Of a stretch of DNA of 64,000 bases, positions 30,173 through 40,686 are shown one piece after another. The stretch is from assembly GCF_000143415.4 (NCBI RefSeq), contig NW_003314403.1, forward strand, positions 128,316 to 192,315, written 5' to 3'. Numbering within the stretch: position 1 is the first letter of the stretch; every line of letters begins with the position of its first letter. Origin of the DNA: Selaginella moellendorffii. Its lineage: Eukaryota; Streptophyta; Lycopodiopsida; Selaginellales; Selaginellaceae. Under the pieces are notes generated by a model. The model worked only from the letters and a program-made list of their open reading frames with translations, had not been told where the DNA came from and did no database searches. Position numbers and translations under genes: made by a program.

Positions 30173-32205
30173 AGCTTTTTGGCTGGAAGTCTAAAGGTTC
30201 CTCTTTACGATACAATAGAAAACAAGCTTGTGGTATTAGTTTTTCCTCGTTTTATATTTGTGGCAAGTGAAAGGTCAGGGGTTTCTATTCGAGAGCTTTC
30301 CACCATCCGCCCGCCACCATTGCAAGTGCTTTGCTTTTTGTTTTGTTTTGTTTCGTTGGCTTGCAGTGGACAGGAAGAGTCCATCAATCAATCAATCAAT
30401 CAATCAGAGTAAATCAATCACAAGCAGAATTGCTCGCTCACTTTCAGCAAGGGGTGGCGGAAGTTTTTTGTTTTGGGCGAACACACCACCTTCTGCTTAA
30501 ACACTTCGATGTGTACTACGGCTCCTGTGCTGAGGAGACCACGGCCCAATGGGCATTACTGGCCATGGAATCCAAGCTCGGTACGGTGCTGGGGTTTATT
30601 TGTCCCCAAGAGAGAGGGAAGGGGGTAAATAAACGTGACCAGTGACAAGTGGTGTCTCACTGCCGGGTAAACTCTCAACAAAGCTGCCCGTCACACAGCC
30701 GACCATCACACACTACTTGAATGCCCGTGCCCCAGTGACGGCTACGTACGCTAAAGCTGAAGTTTTTACCGCCCGCATTAACTCTAGTTGACCGCGCCAC
30801 GTAGGCGCGGTGACAAGAGGTTTTTACCTCGTCGTCTCTATCGCAGGAAATCTTTCTTTTGCCCTTATAGCGGTGAAGGGTCGTCACGCGCCAAATGCCC
30901 CATTTGTTTTCGCGGCGGGCATGGTGATGATCCAGATCGACCAGGCGACGCAGCCACGGCGCGCTCCATCTCTCTCCGGCATTGGCATCGATTTCGAGCA
31001 AGGTTCTCTGTAGCGATGGATTTCTCTTGGGCCTTTCTTTCTAGAGAGTCGGTAGATAGCGTCGCATCGCATTGCAGCTCTTGCCGGGGAGAATTCGCTG
31101 AGGCTGCTGCTGCTGCTGCTGCTTGTCGATTCGATTCTTTGTCTGTGAGAGAGGTGAAATATTGGCTTGTTTGTTAGGGAAGGGGTGCGTGTGTTTAGTT
31201 TCGGTTCGTTGTCAAGCTGTTAGAGATTTTTGGCTGCTACGCTTGCATGTTTTTCCGTGATCCTTGATTGCGTGGTCGGTCGCTCTCGAGAGTTTTCGCT
31301 ATCCCTTCATCATAGTGAATGAGCTCTGCCGCACCTGGAGCTTCTTGTTTTGGGTCAATTTCTACACCTTTCCTTTTCTCGCTCAGAGGTTTTTGTCTTC
31401 CATCGCCTTTAGTCTCCGTTGCTCCCCTCCTTGACGTCGTTTTTAGTTCGTTTGTTCGTTCGTTGCTTCGCCTGCGAGCAGAGGAAGGACCACTTTGATT
31501 CTTCTTAATTGCACAAACATCATCCTGCCTGGGTTTGTTTTTTGTGCTGGTCGCGAATCAGCGGCAGCATGCCGACGATTGATTCTCTCCGCAGAGTTGA
31601 GTGAGAGCTGAGCTGCGTCTAGCTTTTTCTTCCAACTTATAAGTAAGCAGGATAGCTCTCACTTCACACGAACAGAGCTTGTGCTTGACATTATGGAAGC
31701 GAGAGCTGTCTTTCTTGTCTTGTTTGATTCGAGCTGAGAGCTTATCATTCTTTCTCCTTGAGTGTTTTTTCTTTATCTTTTTGCTTGTTTGTTTGTGTGT
31801 GTTCTTCCAGCCGCGTAGAACTCGCGAGCTCTGAGCGCTACTGCCACTGCTACTGTTGCTCCTAAGTCATTTCAGTGCATCTCTGTTGCCTGGCCAGAAA
31901 CGCAAATCATATCCGCTAAGGGAGTTGTAGCTAGCTGTCACTACACTTCTCTATATTAATTCTGGCTCTCTCTCTCTGGCTTAGCTCCTCTGGCCCTGCC
32001 ACTGGCTGGCTGGATGGTTTCTTGCTGGGAGGCAGTTTCATCAGCTCATATCTTTTTCTACGACAATGGCGACGATCGAGGTCACGAGCAACCGCAGCAG
32101 CAGCAGCAGCATATTGCCTTGGTGATCTCCGGCGAGCACAGTTTTTGAGAGCTGCTGCTGCTGCCATTCCTTCCAGCTGAGAAGCTCGATCGAGCTGAGC
32201 CGAAG
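30173..32205. other. Long spacer and probable 5' leader of the AAA-ATPase gene
   Basis: About 2 kb without a supported gene. It includes a (GCT)n run near 31102-31125 and pyrimidine-rich stretches. The last few hundred bases are probably the 5' UTR of the AAA-ATPase. Open frames at 30788-31177 lack conserved features. Confidence 0.4.
30383..30408. repeat. (CAAT)n microsatellite
   Basis: About six tandem CAAT units, in the spacer after the RING gene. Confidence 0.8.
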
Positions 32206-33720
32206 ATGGAGCTGCTGACTTACATGGGATCGCTGCTGGGACTCTTGGCATTCCTCCAGGGGGTGATGCCTCCGGAATTCAGATACATGCTCAGCAAGTG
32301 TGGCCGCTTCCTCTTCGAGTACCTCTCCTTCTACAACTACTTCGACATATACGAGTTCGACGGCATGAACTCGAACGAGCTCTACAGCTGCGTCCAGTTG
32401 CACCTCAGCTCCTCCGCCTCCACCGCAGCTCACCGCGCGACGCTCTCCCGTCCCAAAAACTCCAACAAGATCACCTTCGGGCTGGCCAGGAGCGAGAGCG
32501 TCACGGAAACTTTCCGCGGCGCTCAGGTGATGTGGCAGCACATTATCACGGAGCGCCCCGCGCAGTTTAGCCTCTGGGAGCGCAGCCCCGACGAGCGCAG
32601 ATACTACTCTCTCAAGATCAAGAAGCAGGACCGGGAGCGAGTGCTGTCAGCTTATCTCGAACACATCATCGAGCACGCCAAGGAGCTCCAGCACGGAAAC
32701 CGGGACAAGCTGCTCTACACCAACGCCAAGAACTCGTACAACTTCCACCGCCAGCCGTGGGAGAGCGTGCCTTTCAAGCACCCCTCGACGTTCTCGACGC
32801 TGGCCATGGACCCCGTGAAGAAGCAGGAGATCATGGAGGACCTGACTGAGTTCATGAAGGGCGAGCACTTCTACCAGCGCGTTGGTCGAGCCTGGAAGCG
32901 GGGATATCTTCTCTACGGGCCGCCGGGGACGGGCAAGTCGAGCATGATCGCGGCCATTGCAAACTTCACGGGATACGACGTCTACGACATGGAGCTGACC
33001 GAGGTGGCGAGCAACGCCGACTTGCGGAAGCTGCTCATCAAGACGACCAACAGGTCAATTATCGTGATCGAGGACATCGACTGCTCCCTCAACTTGTCCG
33101 ATCGCAAGAAGCTCAAGGAGAAGAAGATTGGAGAGCCGCCGCCGTCGCTCATGCCCGCCAAGATGGACGACGAGCCCAGCCGGGTTACTCTCTCCGGACT
33201 GCTCAACTTCACGGATGGCCTGTGGTCTTGCTGCGGGAGCGAGCGGATCATCATCTTCACGACCAACCACATCGACAAGCTGGATCCGGCGCTGCTCCGC
33301 TCGGGTCGGATGGACATGCACATCTTCATGTCCCACTGCACCTTCCCGGCGCTCAAGATCTTGGCGACCAACTATCTGGGAATTCGTGATCACGAGCTCT
33401 ACGATGATCTGGAGCTGGTGCTCGAGGAGGCCAAGGTGACGCCGGCGGAGGTGAGCGAGATCCTGATCAAGAAGAAGAAGTTCCCGACCGATGCTTTGGA
33501 GAGTTTGCTGGAGACTCTGCGAGCTGCGAGGGACGTGAAGCGGAAGGAGATGACTCTACCAGATGAAGCGCTCGACGAGCAGCAGCAGCAGCAGCAAAAC
33601 CATGTGGCGATGGATTTCAAGGATAGTTTCAAGGCGCCGGCTGACAAGATCGAGCAACAATGCAACAACGCTGCTTTTCAACCGGACAAAAGCTCTCCTC
33701 CTTGCGTCGCCATTAGTTAA
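32206..33720 (+). CDS. BCS1-type AAA-ATPase, ASD/HSR4-like
   Basis: Single exon, 504 aa. An N-terminal hydrophobic stretch (residues 4-18) and the plant AAA-ATPase-associated domain lead to the AAA core. The core has Walker A GPPGTGKSS, Walker B IIVIEDIDCSL, sensor 1 IIIFTTNH and the arginine-finger region DPALLRSGRMDMHI. The C-terminus has a polyglutamine run (EQQQQQQNH). This family sits in mitochondrial or ER membranes and is often stress- or pathogen-induced. The exact substrate cannot be told. Confidence 0.9.
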   Translation: MELLTYMGSLLGLLAFLQGVMPPEFRYMLSKCGRFLFEYLSFYNYFDIYEFDGMNSNELYSCVQLHLSSSASTAAHRATLSRPKNSNKITFGLARSESVTETFRGAQVMWQHIITERPAQFSLWERSPDERRYYSLKIKKQDRERVLSAYLEHIIEHAKELQHGNRDKLLYTNAKNSYNFHRQPWESVPFKHPSTFSTLAMDPVKKQEIMEDLTEFMKGEHFYQRVGRAWKRGYLLYGPPGTGKSSMIAAIANFTGYDVYDMELTEVASNADLRKLLIKTTNRSIIVIEDIDCSLNLSDRKKLKEKKIGEPPPSLMPAKMDDEPSRVTLSGLLNFTDGLWSCCGSERIIIFTTNHIDKLDPALLRSGRMDMHIFMSHCTFPALKILATNYLGIRDHELYDDLELVLEEAKVTPAEVSEILIKKKKFPTDALESLLETLRAARDVKRKEMTLPDEALDEQQQQQQNHVAMDFKDSFKAPADKIEQQCNNAAFQPDKSSPPCVAIS

Positions 33721-33998
33721 AAGGTTTGATTTGATTCTTCTCGTGATTTTGTGCCCATTCTTACATGACTTTTATCCAGTTCCAACTCCACAGGAACTGT
33801 TCTCGAAGAACACGAGAATCCATCTCCATCGTTGCGGATGAACGGCCCAGATGTATCCACATGTTTTTGAAGAGTTTAAAAAAGTTACGGTCAAGATTTG
33901 TCCTCAACGTCCAAACTGTCTGTTGTCTCTCCTAAAAGCTTTCTAGTTTCTTCTTTCTTTGCCTCGCAGTGTGTGTTGTTTTAGGGTTCCATTCGGCG
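33721..33998. promoter_or_regulatory. Spacer with telobox before HYLS1
   Basis: TTAGGGTT (reverse telobox AACCCTAA) at 33981-33988, 10 bp before the HYLS1 ATG; CCTCGCAG at about 33962-33969 could end a leader intron. Confidence 0.4.
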
Positions 33999-35825
33999 AT
34001 GGCGGCCTTCTTCACGCTCCCGGAGCTTCGATCGGAGCTACACGCTCTCGGCCACGACGATGTTCCCGATCATGTCATTCTCGCATTCTTGTCGCAGCTC
34101 CAGATCACTGTCCCCAATTGCTTCAAGAGCGAAGATCGCAGCCCTTCCGATCCCTCCCGGCCGGCATCGAGCTATCTTGATCAGGATTTCGATGAGGACG
34201 TCCCCAAGAACACTCGGGATAGCTCTCCTTGGGAGCTAGAAGGTATGAATCAGCAGCACAGGTTCTCGCATCGCAATGTTAGATTCGAGGACAGCCGGGA
34301 ACTCCAACTCCAGGAGCAGCTCCTTGCGAAATCCAGCAGCGCCTCTTCTTCCAGGCCGAGCACTCCGCCTCGTTGCAATGTGGGCCTCTTGGCCTCGGAC
34401 TCCGACTCCAGCAAGGAGAATCGAGAGATTTCTCACAGGGATCACGCCTCGCAAGCACAGCAAATTGGTGGTGGATCGTCGCGGCATGTTCTTCAGCCGT
34501 GCGACAATGTGGTATCGTCCACGTTTGACTTTGCGTCCAAGGCCTCTCCGGTGGTGGACGAGTACTTGTATCCTGGGGAGATCTTAGAACAGCTCAAGGA
34601 GCGCCAGAGGCCTGTATCGTGTCCAGTGCTGCAGCAGGAACCATCCGAAGATCTTTTTTCGGATCGTGACCGAGTAAGATCTTTGTCGGCGAGACACTAC
34701 CGAGAGCGTGACGATTACCAGCATGATCGCCACCACCACCGTCATCGCTACCAGGAGGAGAGCTCGGACTACAGCTCAAGTCATCGGAATTCCAAAGGTG
34801 GTGGTGGTTCCCGTAGAGTTTACCATGAAGAGAGCTCGGAATATAGCTCGAGCAAACGTGCCAGTGGCAAAGATGGGAGCGCGTCGGAGGTCGACCACTC
34901 GATAAGTTCGCTGGAAGTTGAGGAAGCTATTGAGAACTTTGGGATCAATCTCAAGCCTCTCAACCTGGGGGTTGTCAGATCGCACAATCTGTTTCATCCA
35001 AGAGCATCCAAGCTTCCAGCCGCTGCTCCAGTCTCTGAGGATGATTGCTTTGCCAGGACTGTCACTGAGTCTCATGCAGGTAGTATTGTTGGTTCCTCTT
35101 TTATTTCAGTTGCTTATAGCGCTTGCAAACATGTAGCAACGGAAGAGAGACCTTTGTCTGGAGGCACCAATCGATCAAACTGCGCTGCTTGCCAGCTCTT
35201 GCGAGACTCGGGAACGCCAGAGTTCAGGCATTTCTCCATGAAGAAGCACGAGACAGATGGTGAAGACTCAATCAATTCTACTCCACGCACATTTATCGAA
35301 AGAGTGTCAGACGATAGAATTCAAAAGAGCCCGAGCCCTGCATTCCGTGAGTCTATTTTTTAATTCTTAGGCAGGTTTCACCACCCTCGTGATTTTCCGT
35401 GTCTGCAGAGCGTCGTGCAAGTGACATAAAGAGCCATTCTCCTTGCCTTTCAGATGGATCGTTTGGTGCTGCCAGCAAGAAGGCGGTTGTCCGGCGAGGG
35501 AAGATTGACCGTGTGGCCAGGTTGGTTGTAGTGTTTCATTTTCTTTTCTCTTAAAAACTCACTGACTGGTCTTGTCAAGGTTTGCTGAGATGCAAAAAGT
35601 GTGGAACAAAGATCATTTCTTGCGAGCTACAAGTGGAAAGCGCAAGACGCAAAGCTTCCACCGCATGTTTGCGGAAATCCACGCATCTAATGAGAGACTG
35701 TATGCAGCATCTAGAGCAAGGTAGACGGCAGCCTTTTTGTTTTGCTCACTCAACATTTTATTTGCAGATCTGTGATGGGAGTGCGGGAAGAACAGGATGT
35801 CCAACCATTCGTTCTGACTACATAA
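33999..35825 (+). CDS. HYLS1: HYLS1-like centriole/basal-body protein
   Basis: Five exons (33999-35079, 35137-35346, 35409-35520, 35580-35720, 35768-35825) give 533 aa. The N-terminus LPELRSELHALGHDDVPDHV is a short helical motif seen in HYLS1 proteins of ciliated lineages. The middle is low-complexity (Ser, Arg, His). The C-terminal HYLS1 box is present as RRGKIDRVARFAEMQKVW, with a further GVREEQ. In animals HYLS1 is needed to turn centrioles into basal bodies. A plant with motile sperm would use it in spermatogenesis. The conserved box is seen; the sperm role is inference. Confidence 0.7.
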
Positions 35826-35974
35826 AAATATTCATGCGTAAAGAAACGCACATTTGTCTAAAGGTAAAACAAATAGAAATGTATTCGTTGATTGCATCAG
35901 AGACTCGTTTTCTTCTCCTTTTTTTTTTCGTTTTTACGTTTTTATTTTTCTTTCCCGCCACAACCCTAACAGGG

Positions 35975-38073
35975 ATGGAGGCAACCAACTCTGACGAAGT
36001 TCACTTCAGTACAGGCAAGCCTCGTGATTTTTTATGTGATCAGGCGTGTAACCGTGATGCTGTGTCCTGACAGCGCCTCCGAAACGAAGAATTCAGTTGC
36101 CGGACGGTGAGATTTGTTTCAGCAACTTGTGCATAGAGAAAACCTCTTCGTGCTTGCAGTTCACGACTATGGATCAACTACCGAAGGCTTAGGTGAACGG
36201 TTGCAACGGAGCTTTTATTCGCCTAGAACACATACTGTGAACAAGCTACTACGGCTTGTTGACACAGTAGGGACTGTCCAGATGCGAGCACCTCCACAGA
36301 GTGGGAAAACTTCTCTGCTTCAGCTCGCGGACGCGGCGGCAAGACGTTCACCGCGTTGGAAACACGTCTACTTCATCAGCTTGGCTTCAATCCATTTAAA
36401 CTTCGACGAGCAGTTCGTGGCCAAGTACTCAAGTATGTCAGTGATTTTTTCGTCAGCTACGACCACTAACGTGCTTTAGTTCCTAGAGGGGGCCTTCAAC
36501 GATCTTTTCGAGCCTGGCGGCCCGAAAAGGCTGCTCATCGTCGACGAAGCCGACGGCTCTTATGCCGACGAAATGCCGCTTTGGAACGTTATAAGGTCGA
36601 CGCAAGAGGAATATCGCAATAAGGAACGAGATACAACATGGATTCCCAACCTCAAAATTATCATCTCGTCGGGATTCGGAGCAGAGACAGTTTTCATGGC
36701 AAAGTCGGCTCCTGGAAAATGGAATGACGAGAACCGAGTACTTTTAAGGTAAAAATTTCTTATCTTTTTCGAAAAGTTAATCTAACAGGCATATCTCCAG
36801 CCAGACCTGCAGGCTCCCATGGAGTCGCTATACAGCTCAGTGATTTGGAAGCCATAGAAGTTTGGACAGGCTGGCTTGCACATAATGGCCTCCCGCAGTT
36901 GAGTGACGGACTCCGGGATTATGTTTTTCGAATGACAGACAAGCAACCGGGAGTCCTTGCACATGTCCTCGAGTTGCTCGAGTCCAGGGGTGCTGGAACG
37001 AGGCATCCATATGCAGTAGAAGACCAGTTGTGGTCCAAGTTCTCCAAGCCTGAGTTTCTATCTGGCTTGTCTGAGCTGCGGAGCATATGCATGTAAGCGC
37101 AGCTCTCCTCTCCTCTCCTCTCTTTTTTTTTTTGCTTTTTTTTGGAAGCTGAGCTCTTTTGTAGATTCCACCACCTCGTTCACGAAGCTCCTTATCACGC
37201 TGTTGCTATGAAGCTCCTCAATTTTGACAAGGTAACGTTAGACATATGTTTGTTTGTGTGTCAATGACAAAACTTAGTTATTGTCAGGTTCCCGATTCTA
37301 TTGTCCGGAACGAGGAACGGGGGCCAATGTACAATATGGTCCTCAGGGGACAAGCGATAAAAAGCGACGACGGATACTACAGTATGATATCCCTAGCACA
37401 CGATTACTTCTACAAGAAGCACCTATACAAGCGTGGCTGGTCGGCGAGACGGATCGACCACATGGGAATCAAAAAATTTATGCGGAGGCTGTTGAAGCAA
37501 ATCAATCCGGCGGTGCTTCGAAACTGCTCTGGAGATGCATTGGAAAAGATACAAGTGGGGATACACCGGTAATCTTTACTTTTCTTCGTTTTTATGACAA
37601 ATGTCGTAGACCTTGTGTGCAGTGCATTGTGCGCGGTATTGACACAGCCCCTTTGGCCAAACATTGATCTCGGTCCTCGGCTTGAAGGGCGTGGCTTGCA
37701 CGAGTTCTACGTTCAAGACATAGGCTGGCTGATCGAACTGGAGACCGAGGTGTTGCGGAAGAGGGATCTGAATGCTAAAGTTATGGAGGGCGAGAGGTAC
37801 CACAGCATGCGCAAGAAAAAACAGCTCAAAGCCTACGTCTTTATCGACGTGACCAAGGAGATGGTGGTGACAGTCTACCGCGACTTTGCAAAAGAGTTTG
37901 GAAAGAGGTTTGGAGCAAAGTTTGTGGCCGTGCTGTTCTCGGACGATTTCGAGTCTGCCACTCTGTTTCCGGACGAGATCACGGTTCCGTTCTGCGGGCA
38001 CAAGACGGACGCCAAGGCCGACACGAGGCAGCGAAAGAAAATCGAGAAAAAGGACAAGTGCTGCCATCAATAA
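35975..38073 (+). CDS. Crinkler-like P-loop NTPase with C-terminal nuclease-fold-like domain
   Basis: Probable exons are 35975-36014, 36074-36106, 36160-36432, 36480-36748, 36805-37092, 37165-37231, 37288-37568 and 37623-38073. The first intron is GC-AG (ACAG/GCAAGC). The protein has Walker A MRAPPQSGKTS, Walker B LLIVDEADGS, and a helical middle with SLAHDYFYKKHL. The C-terminal part reads GLHEFYVQDIGWLIELE, then KAYVFIDVT, resembling the nuclease-fold domain of Crinkler (CRN) proteins (dFY...W.iEl). The exon 3 to 4 join is out of phase with the best donor (GTATGT at 36433). A weaker donor GTGATT at 36441 would restore the frame with a 39-nt intron, so the gene may be live or slightly broken. 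The family call is inference. Confidence 0.6.
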
Positions 38074-38297
38074 GATGAGAGAAAGTTTGATTGTGCGATG
38101 AATGAAGAAGGGACAGAAGAGAAAACAATATCTATCAGTGGTTTTTCTGCAACAATGGATGCTAAGCATAACGCCAACTTGATCTCTGCAGCTAAGCATG
38201 ACCGCCAGCACATGAACTTTCGAGCGTTTCTATCTTGTTCTTTGTTGGCGACTGATTCGATTTCTTTATTGATAATACTAACTATATCATATGGTTT

Positions 38298-40159
38298 CTA
38301 CTCCGTGCTGGTGTTTGGTGCGCTCGACCTGCGTACAATGTCCTCGTCGGCCACGGAGCTGAGAAAGCTCTCCCGGCGATGAATCTTTTGCTGGCTTGCG
38401 CTTGTCACCTCCTTGAATCTGGCCAGCTCCGCCAGGCACTCGGCCGCCTCCACCAGGTTTTCCAGCCTCGCCACCGTCTCGATCAGTAGCGACGTGAAAG
38501 TCGCCACCGAGAAGTTGCTCGCGCTCCGGATGGACTGCATGCTCAGCGACGTGTAGCTTCCCATTGTTGCCAGGCGATGGATGGTTCGTGGTGCCGGATC
38601 GATGGCGCTGCTGTTAGAGAACGGACTTTCGGGGTCGGTGCTGTACTCGAAAGTTGGCGGAGTGTTGCTGGGCTTGCGGGTAGCGATCATGGCGGTGGCC
38701 ATGGTCGGGTGTATGAAGAGGTGCGAGTGGGCGTCGATGAATTCCTGCAGAGATTCCGTCGAGGCTGTCATTTGTACGAGCAGCGCGTCCACATTCTCCT
38801 GGCAGTGCTCCATGTTCCGGATGTTGACGCTCACTTGCCGCAGTAGCTCTGTCGCGCTCTTGGTCACTTTCAGGATTTCGGTGCCAAACACTTGTCGCAA
38901 CTCATATGGTGCCTGAGCATTCGAATGTGTGTTGAACTAATATCTTTATCAGTGCTATTCACGTACCTGGACTTCTGCTCGTACGCAGCCGTGTAGTGCC
39001 ATGGAAGCATACGCGCAGTGCCGAAGGGCCGCGCCAACTTTAACATAGTGCGGCCAGGGATAGCCACACTTGAGAAACTTTCCGTGAGGTGGCTCCCATC
39101 CTGCAAAGTTGGCCTGGCACGATCAAAGATGACAAAAGAGAACATTGATCAGCATGTGTTGATTGATCGGCACTGTTTAGATTTTCTTATCTCATACGCA
39201 CCAGAGACTCTTCCGTCTGGCTGGACGACAGCAGAGCTCGGTATTTTACGTAGATGTCGTCGTTGTCAGCCCGGTTTTGGATCTCCTTTTCCATCACGGC
39301 TTGCATTGTAGTCTCTGGAATCTTGAGATACTCCTCGACCGAGCCTGACATTGAAAGAGACAAGGCATTGACGGTGACAAAAGTATAAACAAATGCTTCT
39401 TAGATTTATACCTTGTAGACAATCAGCGAGAGTTTCGAAGTTGCGAGAGGAGAGAGCGTGGAGATCCTCTCCAGCCCAGACTGGGAAAAGAAACATGCAT
39501 ATAACCAGGCTGATGCCACAGCCCACCAGGATCGTAAACATCCGAGTGGAGGCTGTTTTGAACGAGGTTTCGGACGTTTGGTAGCTGGAGACGCTGATAA
39601 GACTGAAAGTGAGCATGAAGATGAGCAGACCGTAGTCATATTTGGCCTTGAGCTTCGGGATGAAGCGCAGGAAAGTTGCCACGGCACCTGTCGACTCGTC
39701 TCTTGTAGCAGAAAGAAAGAAAAGAGGGATTTATACCTGCCAAGAACACCGATGTGATGATGATAGATGCTTCTCCAATGTGGCCACAGAAATCGGCCAA
39801 GTGGGCGATGCCCAGTCCCAGAAATGCCGCTGCAAGTGTTCCCAGGCCTCTGTTAAGCCCCTTGCTTAGCGTAGCACCTGGCAAACAAGATTTAAGCTGC
39901 CTGGCTCGGGAAGAAAAACAAAGACCCGCTTTTCCACATACCCACAGTAAACTCGAACACTACCACCACGGTCATGATACCCACAGTAAACTCGAACACT
40001 ACCACCACGGTCTTGATCGCCCAGATCGCATTCTCGCCCAGGAGTCTGGGTGGCTCTTCCACCAGCATGAAGAGCGAGCTCAAGCTCAGCGCCAGTCCAA
40101 CCTTGGCGGCATGGATCAATCTTCGAGGGTCTTGGAATAAGAACCATTTCGACCAATGT

Positions 40160-40190
<31 letters not shown>

Positions 40191-40269
40191 CTTCCCCTTG
40201 CTGCTCATCTCTCTCTCGGATGGGTTCAGGAGACACCCGCACTTCAACAGCACCGCTCTCGTTCTGCAT
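38298..40269 (-). CDS. ALMT: Aluminum-activated malate transporter family anion channel
   Basis: Six exons on the minus strand (40269-39981, 39877-39737, 39687-39412, 39344-39202, 39113-38967, 38912-38298) encode 536 aa. After an N-terminal polyQ run come the membrane spans, with [32 protein letters not shown] and RHCAYASMALHGC, hallmarks of ALMT channels. ALMTs move malate and other anions across the plasma or vacuolar membrane. The long hydrophilic C-terminus is Ser/Thr-rich. The end of exon 1 carries a 39-bp tandem duplication that includes the splice donor. Confidence 0.9.
39941..40018 (-). repeat. 39-bp tandem duplication carrying a splice donor (ALMT exon 1)
   Basis: The segment containing ACTCGAACACTACCACCACG occurs twice with period 39 (39941- and 39980-). 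Read on the minus strand, each copy ends in ACTGTGG/GTAT, so two identical donors exist (39980 and 39941). Using the first gives the normal TVGAT junction. Using the second adds 13 residues repeating [10 protein letters not shown] inside a membrane span. Confidence 0.85.
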
Positions 40270-40686
40270 CGTTCTTTCTGATGATCCGGTATCCGGAACG
40301 AAGTGGCAAAGCGGATCGTGTTGAACTTGTTGGTGGAACGCAGAATGTGGCAGGGCGACTCAAAGGTCATCTAGGCTCTCCACCCAAGACAAAATTGACT
40401 TATAAAAAAGAAGGTAAAATGAAAAACCAATGTAATACCATCATTGAAAATCTTTGGGCAACTGCCACTGCATCCAAGCCCAGCCAATAAGAGCAAGACA
40501 GGCACCACCACTACTGACCTCAGTCTCCACCACCTTTTGTCATTTCTTAGCATGACAACAAGATACGCACGAATTTCTCTTTTTTCTGAAGATCATGAAA
40601 CTTTGTCCTATGCTTTTTTTCTTTTCTTTTTTACTGTGTATAGCCGTTGGCAAACAGTCTTACAAACTCTACACGAGTGAGTACTT
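40270..40686. other. Spacer between ALMT and LRR receptor kinase
   Basis: Contains the ALMT promoter/5' UTR and the 3' end of the receptor kinase. No gene seen. Confidence 0.5.

Noticed and set aside
30788-31177. 129-codon frame before the AAA-ATPase
   Set aside because: Composition and a (GCT)n run suggest UTR; no homology signal.
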